From the NCBI GenBank assembly GCA_034440235.1, contig JAWXBR010000058.1:1-62596 (forward strand): a stretch of DNA of 62,596 nt. Direction: 5' to 3'. Every line of letters starts with the position of its first letter. Within the stretch, counting starts at the first letter, position 1. This DNA is from JAWXBR01 sp034440235 (GTDB lineage Bacteria; Bacteroidota; Ignavibacteria; Kapaibacteriales; Kapaibacteriaceae). This document shows positions 32,296 through 43,100 of the stretch, piece by piece. The notes beneath the pieces were generated by a model. The model was not told the DNA's origin. It saw nothing but the letters and a program-made list of their open reading frames with translations, and did no database searches. The position numbers and the translations under genes are program-made.

Positions 32296-33678
32296 ATGCA
32301 GGTACGAAATCAACTATCTTCGACGAAACTGGGATACAAGCTCATGGGAATAGCGTCGACCTTACATCCTTCTTCAACGAACGGCTCGAAAGAGAACAAG
32401 CCCTGGTGGAAGCTTTCACTCACGAAGCAGATACTAATCGGACTTGCAATCGGCGTTGCCATCGGACACTTCGCGCCTGACTTTGGGACGAGTATCGGTT
32501 GGCTGCGCGACATCTTTCTTCACCTGATAAAAGCAATCATTGCACCGCTTGTATTTGCAACGGTTGTGTCAGGTATTGCTGGTGGTGGCAGCGCGAAGAA
32601 TGTTGGTGTGTTAGGTGCGCGATCAATTTTTTATTTCGAAGTCGTTACAACGATTGCGTTGTTTCTTGGACTCCTCGTTGTAAACATCGTGCAGCCCGGT
32701 GCGGGAGTTACGCTCATTGGAGATCCAGGTGTATTGGGTACCGTTGCAAAGACACAGCCGCAGACCCTTATTCAGACCCTTGTGCATATCGCTCCGAGCA
32801 GCATTATCGAATCGATGGCGCGCGGAGACGTCCTGCAGATTGTTGTGTTCTCTGTGTTATTCGGATTTGCAGTGGGTGCCGTTGGCGAAAAAGGAAAACC
32901 GATTCTTGCGTGGTGCGAAAGTCTAACGCAAGTGATGTTCAAGTTCACGAACATGGTGATGTACTTCGCACCTATTGGTGTCGGGGCGGCAATGGCGGCG
33001 ACGATCGGACATCAAGGACTCGAAGTGCTTGGCGATCTGGCGAAGCTCGTGTTCTCGCTTTATGTTGCCCTGATTTTGTTTGTGGTGTTTGTTCTAGGCG
33101 CAATCATGCTCATTGCGCGAGTACCATTACGTCCGTTCCTCCGCGCCATCCGAGAGCCGTTCACCATTGCATTCGTGACAACGTCAAGCGAATCCGCATT
33201 GCCACGCGCAATGGAAAACATGGAACGCTTTGGCGTTCCTAAACGCATCGTCGGTTTTGTAATGCCGACAGGTTACAGCTTCAACCTCGATGGCACAACA
33301 TTGTATCTCGCAATGGCAAGTGTGTTTATCGTGCAAGCTGCAATTACCACGATACCAGGCTTTACGTTCACGCTCGAGCAACAGATAGCAATGATGTTCA
33401 CACTCATGATTACATCGAAAGGTGTAGCAGCAGTGCCGCGTGCATCGCTTGTAATTCTGCTCGCATGCGTAAACTCATTCATACCACAACCCTATGGCGC
33501 CATAGGTGTGGTAATGATTTTCGGTATCGACGAAATCATGGACATGGCACGATCGAGCGTTAATCTTCTCGGCAACTGTCTCGCAACAGTCGTCATGGCA
33601 CGCTGGGAAGGTGTCTTCGATGCAGACCGCGCACGCTTGTTTGGTACAGAGCACGAAGTGCCTAACGTACCGGTATAG
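32296..33678 (+). CDS. DAACS-family Na+/H+:dicarboxylate (glutamate/C4-acid) symporter
   Basis: Up to 460 aa; an internal ATG at 32344 would give 444 aa and a more usual N-terminus. The family signatures are clear: the serine-rich reentrant loop (VTTSSESALPRAMENMERFG), MPTGYSFNLDGTTLYLAMAS in TM7, and GVAAVPRASLVILLACVNSF in the second reentrant loop. Eight membrane helices are expected. Likely imports glutamate, aspartate or C4-dicarboxylates using Na+ or H+; the exact substrate cannot be read. Divergent from the MFS exporter with 27 bp between the frames. Confidence 0.9.
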   Translation: MQVRNQLSSTKLGYKLMGIASTLHPSSTNGSKENKPWWKLSLTKQILIGLAIGVAIGHFAPDFGTSIGWLRDIFLHLIKAIIAPLVFATVVSGIAGGGSAKNVGVLGARSIFYFEVVTTIALFLGLLVVNIVQPGAGVTLIGDPGVLGTVAKTQPQTLIQTLVHIAPSSIIESMARGDVLQIVVFSVLFGFAVGAVGEKGKPILAWCESLTQVMFKFTNMVMYFAPIGVGAAMAATIGHQGLEVLGDLAKLVFSLYVALILFVVFVLGAIMLIARVPLRPFLRAIREPFTIAFVTTSSESALPRAMENMERFGVPKRIVGFVMPTGYSFNLDGTTLYLAMASVFIVQAAITTIPGFTFTLEQQIAMMFTLMITSKGVAAVPRASLVILLACVNSFIPQPYGAIGVVMIFGIDEIMDMARSSVNLLGNCLATVVMARWEGVFDADRARLFGTEHEVPNVPV

Positions 33679-33728
33679 ATCCCATGCTTTAGTTAGAACA
33701 TCTCACCTAGAACATCGAATTCATTCTA

Positions 33729-35786
33729 CTAGCGGATAACGGTAACTGCCCTCTTCGAGCCATCTGCGTTGGTTGCAACAACGGCATACCATCCGTTAGC
33801 AAGAGTACCGATTGCGTTATACAAAGTTTGTGTCTCGCCCGATGCACTGAGTAGCTGCGCACCAAGAACATTATATACTTCGATACGAATAGCTGAATAG
33901 AGCAGCATATTTAAATCGGACTTCAATTGCGTTAGGGGCGATGAAGGGTCTTCTTCGACACCAACACTTGCATCGGGGAAACGCACGCGATAACGCTCCC
34001 AGTTGTCGGATGTGAAGTGCGAGATCCAGGTAAAATTGGTGCCGTCAGGACGTAACACAGCGTTGTCGCCTTCTTCCATTTCGGCGCTTGATGCATCGAT
34101 GCTTGGCACAATAACGGCATCGTGCGTATTAATCATGCGACATCCATTTACGGGAATGTTCACTAGGTCTGCTTTTCGTAGTGCATCGTTCGCAGCACCA
34201 CCACCGCTTGCCCAGTGACTCTTCTTGTCATAACGTCCGGCCATATACAGAGCCGACTCCCAGCATCTGCATGCTGTACTTGTAAACACATCTTCGAGCG
34301 GCACATTCAGCGCCTTGATGTATTTGCCGACGCTTTTCGTCTGGTCACGTCCGTCTTCGCTGAGGTTGCGCCCAGGAAAACACTCCGTACTTGGCCCCGG
34401 ATCTTGCGACGACCAGTCTGTAATGCCGTGTCGGTAAAGCAGAACAAGTTTACCAGTTCTTATTTCATTCATGATTGCAACGTAGTCGTCGTGTCCATCA
34501 CGTTGCCATTCGTAAGCACCGATGTCTGGCTTGTTGCCAACTACACGCGGGTTACCAATTGCGTCGATGCGAGTAAAGTTCGTATACGAAGTTACTAATC
34601 CTTTGTCACGACAAATAGAGTTGGGTTCAACGCGAAGGCCGTCGTCGTCGGTGCCCCAAAATCCGTCGACGCCCTTTGGGTTTTCCACATCTACAAACAA
34701 AGGATCAATCTGATAAAAGCCGTACATAGCATCATTCTGCACAAGGCATTGTTGCGTATGTATCGCTGCTGTATCGAATGTGTTTTCAGGTCGCAAGATT
34801 AACGCACCGATTGGATCTGCCCCATGCCAGAAAATGCAACTCACAATGTCAGCGCCATAACCTTCGAACATCCATCCTCTTTGTGAGCCCCCCTCATTTC
34901 GTGCAAACGTCGAATTGTATACGAGATATCGCGACATCTGATCACCATATATGGCACCCCCGCCACCGAGAGCAACATTGTGATAGAAAATCGAGCTTAC
35001 AATGTCCATTCTCCCGTTGAACAGATTTATTCCTGCGCCATCACCTGTAACCGAGTTGTTTTCGAACGCGCATTGTGCAACAATGGGACCACGCGAACCG
35101 CTGTCTACGCGGTCAGAAACGTATATGCCGGCACCGTGAAGGCCATGGTTATTGACGAACGCGCAGTATTCGAATCTGGGGCGTCCGCCGCCATATACGA
35201 AGACCGCCGCACCTGCACCCTGTGTCACATTTTCTTGAAACGTACAATTGCGCACGACAGGCGAACCCATAGTTATTCTCATGGCACTACCGCTTCCGAC
35301 AGATGTACTTACACCCTTGAATTGTAGTCCGTCGATGACGGTAGACGAGTCGACTATAGAGTCTGTATTACCCCCAACGAAAGCTATGTCCTGGGCGTTA
35401 TCCAGACGCAGCGGATTACTCGCTTCAACTGGAGAGTTGCCATCGTTACCCAAAATATCTGCTGAGAGAATTGTTTCGAATCTTAGCCAGTCGCGATGCT
35501 CGCGTAATATCTCGGTGCCTTTGAAACCTCCGTAAATGCGCATCGAATTCTTGAAAACGAAATGCTCCGTAAGCAATACCGTATAGGTGCCCTTGGCCAC
35601 CCATATCTCATCGCCTTGTTTCCATGCATCAAGCGCATCGTAGAGCGAGCCGAAGGCCGTTGCCCAGGACAATCCTTTGCCCCCTGCGATAGCCCCTTGC
35701 CGAACGTGTAGTGTGTCGGCGCCTCGACTTGATTGCACAGCTAAAAAGACAACGAGGATGACGAGAATACGTAGTAACCAAAGCAT
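33729..35786 (-). CDS. Secreted beta-helix / histidine phosphatase fusion with T9SS domain
   Basis: 685 aa. Signal peptide 1 to about 22. Residues about 25-425 are a right-handed beta-helix of the 'choice-of-anchor' type (GLSWATAFGSLYDALDAWKQ; GDEIWVAKGTY; then repeats such as SPVVRNCTFQENVTQGAGAA), closing with GNKPDIGAYEW. Residues about 445-600 are a histidine phosphatase: YRHGITDW with the catalytic H453, RNLSEDGRDQ, TSTACRCWESA with R507, NTHD with H555, and EEGDNAVLRPDG with acidic residues near 571. Residues about 620-685 are a T9SS domain (IRIEVYNVLGAQLLSASGET; GWYAVVATNADGSKRAVTVI). I know of no standard family with this order. It starts just after the rpoC terminator on the same strand. 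Confidence 0.8.
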   Translation of the reverse strand: MLWLLRILVILVVFLAVQSSRGADTLHVRQGAIAGGKGLSWATAFGSLYDALDAWKQGDEIWVAKGTYTVLLTEHFVFKNSMRIYGGFKGTEILREHRDWLRFETILSADILGNDGNSPVEASNPLRLDNAQDIAFVGGNTDSIVDSSTVIDGLQFKGVSTSVGSGSAMRITMGSPVVRNCTFQENVTQGAGAAVFVYGGGRPRFEYCAFVNNHGLHGAGIYVSDRVDSGSRGPIVAQCAFENNSVTGDGAGINLFNGRMDIVSSIFYHNVALGGGGAIYGDQMSRYLVYNSTFARNEGGSQRGWMFEGYGADIVSCIFWHGADPIGALILRPENTFDTAAIHTQQCLVQNDAMYGFYQIDPLFVDVENPKGVDGFWGTDDDGLRVEPNSICRDKGLVTSYTNFTRIDAIGNPRVVGNKPDIGAYEWQRDGHDDYVAIMNEIRTGKLVLLYRHGITDWSSQDPGPSTECFPGRNLSEDGRDQTKSVGKYIKALNVPLEDVFTSTACRCWESALYMAGRYDKKSHWASGGGAANDALRKADLVNIPVNGCRMINTHDAVIVPSIDASSAEMEEGDNAVLRPDGTNFTWISHFTSDNWERYRVRFPDASVGVEEDPSSPLTQLKSDLNMLLYSAIRIEVYNVLGAQLLSASGETQTLYNAIGTLANGWYAVVATNADGSKRAVTVIR

Positions 35787-35821
35787 TAACTGAGCCCCAC
35801 AATGTATCGTGCAAACTAAAG

Positions 35822-35850
35822 AAAAAGGCGTCCCTTTTGGGGACGCCTTT
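35822..35850 (-). terminator. Terminator after rpoC (bidirectional hairpin)
   Basis: Stem GGCGTCCC/GGGACGCC with loop around CAAAA, followed in the rpoC direction by TTTTTC and on the other strand by TTTTGTTTTG. Only 23 bp past the rpoC stop at 35873. Confidence 0.9.
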
Positions 35851-35872
35851 TGTTTTGTCTATAGCGAAGGTC

Positions 35873-38800
35873 TTAGACCGCTGCGCGTTTTGCACGTGTC
35901 GGTTTGCGAGCTGGAGCTTCTTCTTCGTCCTCTGCCTTCGGGATGATGGCATCGGAACCGAAGATGTTGCCAACGTCGCTCATTACGAGCATGTCCTGGT
36001 ACGCACGAAGACCTGTACCCGCTGGGATGAGCTGTCCGAGAATGATATTCTCCTTCAAGCCCATAAGGCGGTCTGTCTTCGCTGCTGCAGATGCATCGGC
36101 AAGTACACGCGTTGTTTCCTGGAACGACGCTGCAGAGAGCCACGATTCTGTTGTTAGCGACGCTTGCGTGATACCCAGAAGCAAAGGCTCCGCGATAGAA
36201 GGTTCGGCACCGCGACTCTTCGCGCCTTCTTTTTCCTTCTTCTTGAGCTCTGCGTTTACTTCTTTGAGTTTCTTACGCTCGATGATTTGAGCGTGCTTCA
36301 GTTTAGAGTCTGCCTTGTCTGTTACAACAACACAGTTCTTAAGGAAGTCGTTCTCATCGGTAAAGCGAATGCGGTCTACCTGATCGCCCTCGAGGAATGA
36401 AGAATCGCCAGAGTCTGTGACACGGACCTTTTGAAGCATCTGACGGACAATTACTTCGATGTGCTTGTCGTTGATCTTCACGCCCTGCATCCGGTACACT
36501 TCCTGGATTTCGTTCACGAGGTACGCTTGTACTTCGTTGATACCCTTGATGTGCAGAATGTCGTGCGGGTTAATGGCACCTTCTGTTAGACGATCACCTG
36601 CGCGCACGAGATCACCTTCTTGTACGAGAACGTGACGTCCGATTGGCACAGAGTATTCGCGACGCAGTTCGCCGTCGAGCGACGTTACTACGATAGCACG
36701 CGATCCGCGCTTCGGCTTGTCGATCGTGATGATACCGTCGATTTCGGTAACGGCTGCAGGCGCCTGTGGTGCACGAGCTTCGAAGAGTTCGGTAACACGC
36801 GGCAGACCGCCTGTGATGTCACGCAGACGACCAAGGTCGCGAGGCATCTTCACAAGCTTCGATCCGATGGATACCAACTCGCCATCGTCTACAACGATTT
36901 GTGCACGCGATGGAATGATGTACGACTGGATCGAAACACCGTTTTCGTCTACGATTTCGATAGCAGGACTCTTTGTACGATCGCGCGAGTCGATAACCAT
37001 CTTGGTTGTGTGACCCGTTTGCTCGTCAATAGCTTCTTTGAACGTTAGGTTCGAAACAAGATCGCGGTAGCGTACACGACCAGCCTTCTCTGTAATAATT
37101 ACAGAGTTGTATGGATCCCATTCGTACAGGATTTCGTGTTTCTTTACCATGCTGCCTTCGAGAACCTTGAGTTCTGCACCATACACGACATCGTATTTGG
37201 TTAGAATGCGGTTCGACTCGGGCTCGATGATGTTAATTACGCCAGCACGCGATACAGCAATGTTCACCTGATCGGTTTCACCTTGGTAGGACACTACGCG
37301 TACGTTCTCGAACGAAACACGTCCGTCGAACTTGGCAACTGCCGAACTCTGCGACATCGACAGCGAAGCTGTACCACCAGTGTGGAACGTACGCAGTGTT
37401 AGCTGTGTGCCCGGCTCACCGATAGATTGCGAAGCAATTGTACCAACTGCTTCACCTGTGTCCACCATCTGACCCGTAGCCATGTTACGTCCGTAACACT
37501 TCGCACACACACCTCTGCGCGACTCACATGTAAGCACGCTGCGAATCATGACTGATTCGTTTGCAGAACCTTCGATGCGAGCACCAACTTCTTCGTCGAT
37601 TACCTGACCCTTTGTCGCGAGCAATTCGTTCGTGATAGGATCTGAAATGTCCATGAGAAGCGTACGGCCCAAGATGCGCTCGTACAACGGCTCCTTCACT
37701 TCTTCTCCATCCTTCAGCGCACGCATTTCTACACCACGGATCGTTCCGCAGTCATCATCAGAGATAACAACGTCTTGAGCAACATCATGCAGACGGCGTG
37801 TGAGGTAACCAGCATCAGCTGTTTTAAGAGCTGTATCGGCAAGACCCTTACGAGCACCGTGCGTAGAGATGAAGTACTCGAGGATTGTTAGTCCTTCTTT
37901 AAAGTTCGAAATGATCGGGTTTTCGATCAGTTCGGCACTCGATGCACTGGCAGTCTTTTGTGGCTTAGCCATAAGACCGCGCATACCTGCAAGCTGACGG
38001 ATCTGCTCTTTCGAACCACGTGCTTGCGAATCCAACATCATCCAGAATGTGTTGAAGCCTTCTTCTGCTGTTTGCAGTTCGCTGTAAAGCTTATCTGCAA
38101 CGCGGTTGGTAGCTGTCGACCACGTATCAATGATCTTGTTGTAGCGCTCACCTTCGGTGATAACACCTGAGTGGTAGTACTCTTCGATTTTGTCTACTTC
38201 TCTTTGTGCACGATCGATGATGTTCTGCTTTTCGGCAGGCACAACAACGTCTGCAATCGACACGCTAAGTCCGCCACGCGTAGCAGTAACGAAGCCTGTT
38301 TCCTTGAGCTTGTCGAGGAATTCAACAGTCTTTGCAAGGCCAGCTTTGCGGAAGCAAAGTGCGATGATCTGACGCAAACGTTTCTTCGTTAGAAGTTCGT
38401 TTAGGTATCCAACCGCTGCAGGCACAATCTGGTTGAACAGAATGCGACCGACAGTCGATTCGATGATAACGCCTTCTACACGGACCTTAACTTTTGCATG
38501 CATCGCAACACGGTTGCTGTTGAACGCAATGATTGTTTCGTCCGGCGAAGAGAAGATGAGCCCCTCGCCCTTAGCCCCTTTACGAACCTTTGTGAGGTAG
38601 TAGGTGCCAAGAACCATGTCCTGCGAAGGAACAGTGATAGGCTCGCCGTTCTGCGTGTGCATGATGTTGTGACTCGACAGCATCAGCAGCAACGATTCGA
38701 GCTGAGCTTCGTGGCTCAGTGGAACGTGCACAGCCATCTGGTCACCATCAAAGTCAGCATTAAACGCTGTTGTTACGAGCGGGTGCAGCTGAATTGCCTT

Positions 38801-40153
38801 GCCTTCGATAAGGCGCGGCTGGAATGCTTGGATACCAAGACGGTGCAGCGTCGGCGCACGGTTCAGAAGAACCGGGTGTCCGTCGATTACGGTGTCGAGA
38901 ATATCCCACACTTCTGTTGTCTTCTTTTCTACTTGCTTCTTCGCGCTTTTTACCGTCTTGCAGTGTCCGCGCTCAATAAGCTTACGGATGATAAGGGGCT
39001 TGAAGAGTTCGACTGCCATGTCCTTCGGAAGACCACATTCGTGGATCTTCAGTTCTGGACCAACAACGATTACCGAACGACCAGAATAGTCAACTCGTTT
39101 ACCAAGTAGGTTCTGACGGAAACGTCCGGTCTTACCCTTCAGCGTATCTGCAAGTGACTTTAGCGCACGTTGCGATTCTGAACGAACTGCACGACGCGAG
39201 TTATCGAACAACGCATCGACAGCTTCTTGCAACATCCGCTTTTCGTTACGGAGAATAACCTCCGGAGCTTTGATGTCGATAAGACGCTTGAGACGATTGT
39301 TGCGAATGATAACGCGACGGTACAAGTCATTCAAGTCGGACGTAGCGAAACGGCCACCTTCGAGAGGTACAAGAGGACGCAAGTCTGGCGGAATCACTGG
39401 TATGATATCGAGCACCATCCACTCGGCGCGATTCGGTTCTTTTGTTTCGCTGGAACGGAATGCCTCGAGGATGCGCAAACGCTTCAGTGTATCAGCACGC
39501 TTTTGCTGCGACATGTCTTCACGCAGCAGCTCACGGAACTTGTAGTAGTCCTCGTCTGGATCGACGCGACGCAGCAATTCCTTGATGGCTTCACCACCAA
39601 TGAGTGCTATGAATTTGCGAGGATCGTCATCATCCAGATTCCGTTCTTCCGGACGCTGGCTGGCGAGCACATCCAAGTACTGATCTTCTGTCAACAAATC
39701 CTTGGGCTGCAGACCAGTAGAACCGGGCTGAATAACCGCATAGGATTCGTAGTAGACGATCCGTTCGATATCCTTGGTTGGCATACCGATCACACCCGAG
39801 ATCTTGCTCGGAAGTGAACGGAGGAACCAGATATGCACAACCGGAACGGCGAGCATGATGTGACCCATGCGTTCGCGACGTACGCTTTTCTGCGTTACCT
39901 CTACGCCGCAACGGTCACATACGATACCCTTGTAACGGATGCGCTTGTATTTACCACACGCGCATTCCCAATCGCGTATGGGGCCGAAGATCTTCTCACA
40001 GAAGAGACCATCTTTTTCGGGTCGGAACGATCTGTAATTAATCGTTTCCGGCTTTGTGACTTCACCGTGCGAACGATTTAGGATATCGTCCGGCGAAGCG
40101 ATACGGATGGTAATCTGCGAGTAACCTCGCTTTGGAATTGTTTGGTACTGCAT
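35873..40153 (-). CDS. rpoC: DNA-directed RNA polymerase subunit beta'
   Basis: 1426 aa. Zinc site 1: C64, C66, C79, C82. Catalytic NADFDGD at 465-471 binds the active-site Mg. Zinc site 2 is formed by the Cys in SDDDCGTIRG and the cluster CESRRGVCAKCYGRN. Trigger-loop region around GEPGTQLTLRTFHTGGTAS. The C-terminus is Ala/Lys/Arg-rich. 15 bp after rpoB and followed by a strong terminator. Confidence 0.99.
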   Translation of the reverse strand: MQYQTIPKRGYSQITIRIASPDDILNRSHGEVTKPETINYRSFRPEKDGLFCEKIFGPIRDWECACGKYKRIRYKGIVCDRCGVEVTQKSVRRERMGHIMLAVPVVHIWFLRSLPSKISGVIGMPTKDIERIVYYESYAVIQPGSTGLQPKDLLTEDQYLDVLASQRPEERNLDDDDPRKFIALIGGEAIKELLRRVDPDEDYYKFRELLREDMSQQKRADTLKRLRILEAFRSSETKEPNRAEWMVLDIIPVIPPDLRPLVPLEGGRFATSDLNDLYRRVIIRNNRLKRLIDIKAPEVILRNEKRMLQEAVDALFDNSRRAVRSESQRALKSLADTLKGKTGRFRQNLLGKRVDYSGRSVIVVGPELKIHECGLPKDMAVELFKPLIIRKLIERGHCKTVKSAKKQVEKKTTEVWDILDTVIDGHPVLLNRAPTLHRLGIQAFQPRLIEGKAIQLHPLVTTAFNADFDGDQMAVHVPLSHEAQLESLLLMLSSHNIMHTQNGEPITVPSQDMVLGTYYLTKVRKGAKGEGLIFSSPDETIIAFNSNRVAMHAKVKVRVEGVIIESTVGRILFNQIVPAAVGYLNELLTKKRLRQIIALCFRKAGLAKTVEFLDKLKETGFVTATRGGLSVSIADVVVPAEKQNIIDRAQREVDKIEEYYHSGVITEGERYNKIIDTWSTATNRVADKLYSELQTAEEGFNTFWMMLDSQARGSKEQIRQLAGMRGLMAKPQKTASASSAELIENPIISNFKEGLTILEYFISTHGARKGLADTALKTADAGYLTRRLHDVAQDVVISDDDCGTIRGVEMRALKDGEEVKEPLYERILGRTLLMDISDPITNELLATKGQVIDEEVGARIEGSANESVMIRSVLTCESRRGVCAKCYGRNMATGQMVDTGEAVGTIASQSIGEPGTQLTLRTFHTGGTASLSMSQSSAVAKFDGRVSFENVRVVSYQGETDQVNIAVSRAGVINIIEPESNRILTKYDVVYGAELKVLEGSMVKKHEILYEWDPYNSVIITEKAGRVRYRDLVSNLTFKEAIDEQTGHTTKMVIDSRDRTKSPAIEIVDENGVSIQSYIIPSRAQIVVDDGELVSIGSKLVKMPRDLGRLRDITGGLPRVTELFEARAPQAPAAVTEIDGIITIDKPKRGSRAIVVTSLDGELRREYSVPIGRHVLVQEGDLVRAGDRLTEGAINPHDILHIKGINEVQAYLVNEIQEVYRMQGVKINDKHIEVIVRQMLQKVRVTDSGDSSFLEGDQVDRIRFTDENDFLKNCVVVTDKADSKLKHAQIIERKKLKEVNAELKKKEKEGAKSRGAEPSIAEPLLLGITQASLTTESWLSAASFQETTRVLADASAAAKTDRLMGLKENIILGQLIPAGTGLRAYQDMLVMSDVGNIFGSDAIIPKAEDEEEAPARKPTRAKRAAV

Positions 40154-40168
40154 CGAATCTCCGATGAG

Positions 40169-43100
40169 TTACTCGAGTTTGATATCTAGACAAAGACCTT
40201 GAAGCTCACGAACAAGCACGTTGAACGACTCAGGAATATTCGGTACAGGAAGATTGTCGCCCTTAACGAGCGCTTCATACATCTTGGCACGTCCCTGAAC
40301 ATCATCGGACTTAAGCGTTATCATTTCCTGCAGCGTGTGAGCTGCACCGTAGGCTTCGAGAGCCCACACTTCCATCTCACCAAGACGCTGACCACCGAAC
40401 TGTGCCTTACCACCCAGCGGTTGCTGAGTAATAAGCGAGTATGGTCCGATAGACCGCGCGTGAATCTTATCCTCGACAAGGTGGGAGAGCTTCAGCATGT
40501 AGATGACGCCGACCGTGACCTCGTTTTCGAATTTTTCACCAGAGCGACCATCGATTAGAGTTGTCTTGCCAGTGCGTGGTAAGCCAGCCTTCTCGAGGTA
40601 ATCGCCAACTTCATCCCATGAGGCGCCATCAAAAATTGGCGTTGCGAAGAACGTTCCAAGATTTTTGGCTGCCCATCCAAGAGCAGTTTCATAAAGCTGT
40701 CCGAGGTTCATACGCGACGGTACGCCCAACGGGTTAAGCACGATATCTACTGGTGTGCCATCTGGCAGGAACGGCATGTCTTCGGCAGGTACAATCTTCG
40801 AGACGATACCCTTGTTACCGTGACGTCCAGCCATCTTATCACCCACTTGAAGCTTGCGCTTCTTGGCAACATAGACCTTCGCCATTTGCAGAATGCCTGG
40901 TTGTAGCTCATCGCCCGCAGCAATCTTGTTGCGTTCGATACGCCCGTCCATTTGCAGATCTGCACGACGCACGTTGTAGTTCTCAATGAGTTTAGCAAGA
41001 AGGTTCGTGGCCTTCTTATCAGTAACCCAGTCCTGATCATAGGACATCATCGATGGCACGAACGTACCACCTTCGAACTTCGACAGAATTTCCTTCTTCG
41101 AGAGCTTCGCACCAGAACGGAATACAATCGAGTCGTTCGTCGAGCGAATGCCAAGGCTTGTTTCGCCTTCAAGCAATTCGCCAATACGCTCTACTGCGTC
41201 GAGGTCGAGTGCTCGCAACGACTGTTGCTCGCGTTTTGTAATGAGATCTTGACGTTTCTTTTCTTCTGAACGGAACTCACTGTCACTTGTAAGAACACGA
41301 CGTGCAAAAAGCTTTGTGTTGATGACAGTACCCTTGAGTCCGGGAGGTGCCTTCAACGAAACATCTTTAACATCGCCAGCCTTGTCGCCGAAGATGGCGC
41401 GCAGCAGTTTTTCTTCAGGTGTAGGATCGGTCTCGCCCTTCGGTGTAATCTTTCCGATCAGGATGTCGCCTTCGCGGACCTTTGCACCAAGGCGGACAAT
41501 ACCGCGATCGTCGAGATCTTTTGTTGCTTCTTCGCTGACGTTCGGGATTTCGCGAGTAAACTCTTCTTCGCCGCGTTTTGTATCGCGAACCTGAAGTGTG
41601 TACTCTTCGATGTGCACCGATGTAAACACATCTTCAGCGACCATACGCTCGCTGATGATAATAGCATCTTCAAAATTGTATCCGCGCCAAGGCATGAATG
41701 CCACTAGCACATTACGTCCGAGTGCCAATTCACCCTGGTCTGTTGAAGCACCGTCGATGATTGGCTGACCCTTCTTAAGGCGCTGACCGTGCTGAACAAC
41801 AGGACGCTGGTTTACACAAGTGTCTTGGTTCGTACGATAGAATTTTAAGAGTGGATAGGTAACGATGCGGTCATCTTCAAACGCCACAAGTTTCTCATCC
41901 GCGGTACGCTTGTCGTCGTACTTGATGCGTACAAAGTCGCCACACACATAATCCACAACACCATCGGCTTCGGCAAGAACAAGTGCGCGCGAATCGCGTG
42001 CTACACGTGCTTCCATACCAGTTCCTACGTAGGGGGCTTCAGGGCGCAAAAGGGGCACACCCTGACGTTGCATGTTTGAACCCATCAACGCACGGTTCGC
42101 ATCATCATGTTCTAGGAACGGAATGAGCGATGCAGCAGGCGACGTAATCTGGTCGGTGCTTACTTCCATGTAATTGACTTCCATCGGCGATAGAACCTTG
42201 AAGTCGCCGCTTACGCGGGCCTTCACGCGATCACCTGAAAGCTTGCGTTTTTTATCAACTGCTGTTGAAGACGGAACGATAATCATTCCTTCTTCTTTGT
42301 CAGCCGGCAAGAACTCAATCTCGTCTGTTACAACACCATTGTCTACGCGGTAGTACGGCGTCTCGATGAAACCAAACTTGTTTACACGTGCGTGCATGGC
42401 AAGCGAGGAGATAAGACCGATGTTCGGACCTTCTGGCGTTTCGATTGGACAGAGGCGTCCGTAGTGCGTGTAGTGAACGTCACGTACTTCGAACCCAGCG
42501 CGTTCGCGTGTAAGACCACCAGGTCCGAGCGCCGAAGTACGCCTCTTGTGCGTAAGCTCCGACAACGGATTGGTCTGATCCATGAACTGCGAAAGCTGAT
42601 TCGTACCGAAGTACTGATTAATCACACTTGTAATCGTTCGTGCATTCACCAGCTCTGCAGGCGTAATGTTTTCGCTGTCGCGAACACTAAGACGTTCCTT
42701 GATCGTACGGGCCATGCGGGTAAGGCCGAGGTTGAACTGTGCTGTTAGCTGTTCACCAACAGTACGTACACGACGATTCGCAAGGTGGTCAATATCATCG
42801 ACTGACACCTTGGCATCGCGCAATTCAATCAAATACTTTACAATGGCAACAATGTCATCAACCGTTAGTGTCGTCATATCCATCGGCACCTGCATGCCAA
42901 GCTTTTCGTTAATACGATAGCGGCCTACAACGCCTAGATCATAACGCTTCGGATTAAAGAACAACTTCTCGAGAAGCCCCCACGCTGTTTCCAGATCGGG
43001 AGGATCGCTTGAACGGAGCTGACGATAAATGTTTTCGAGAGCATCTTCACGTGTACGCGAAGTATCCTTTGCCAATGTCTTGGCAATGATTGGCTCGTCG

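Noticed and set aside
32499..33242. Plus-strand 247-aa frame within the symporter gene
   Set aside because: Arg/Cys-rich out-of-frame shadow of the DAACS gene, which has clear family motifs.
35787..35872. Separate promoter for the beta-helix/phosphatase gene (TTAGTTTG near 35812)
   Set aside because: One mismatch in the -7 box and no -33 element; it overlaps the rpoC terminator, so support is too weak to list.
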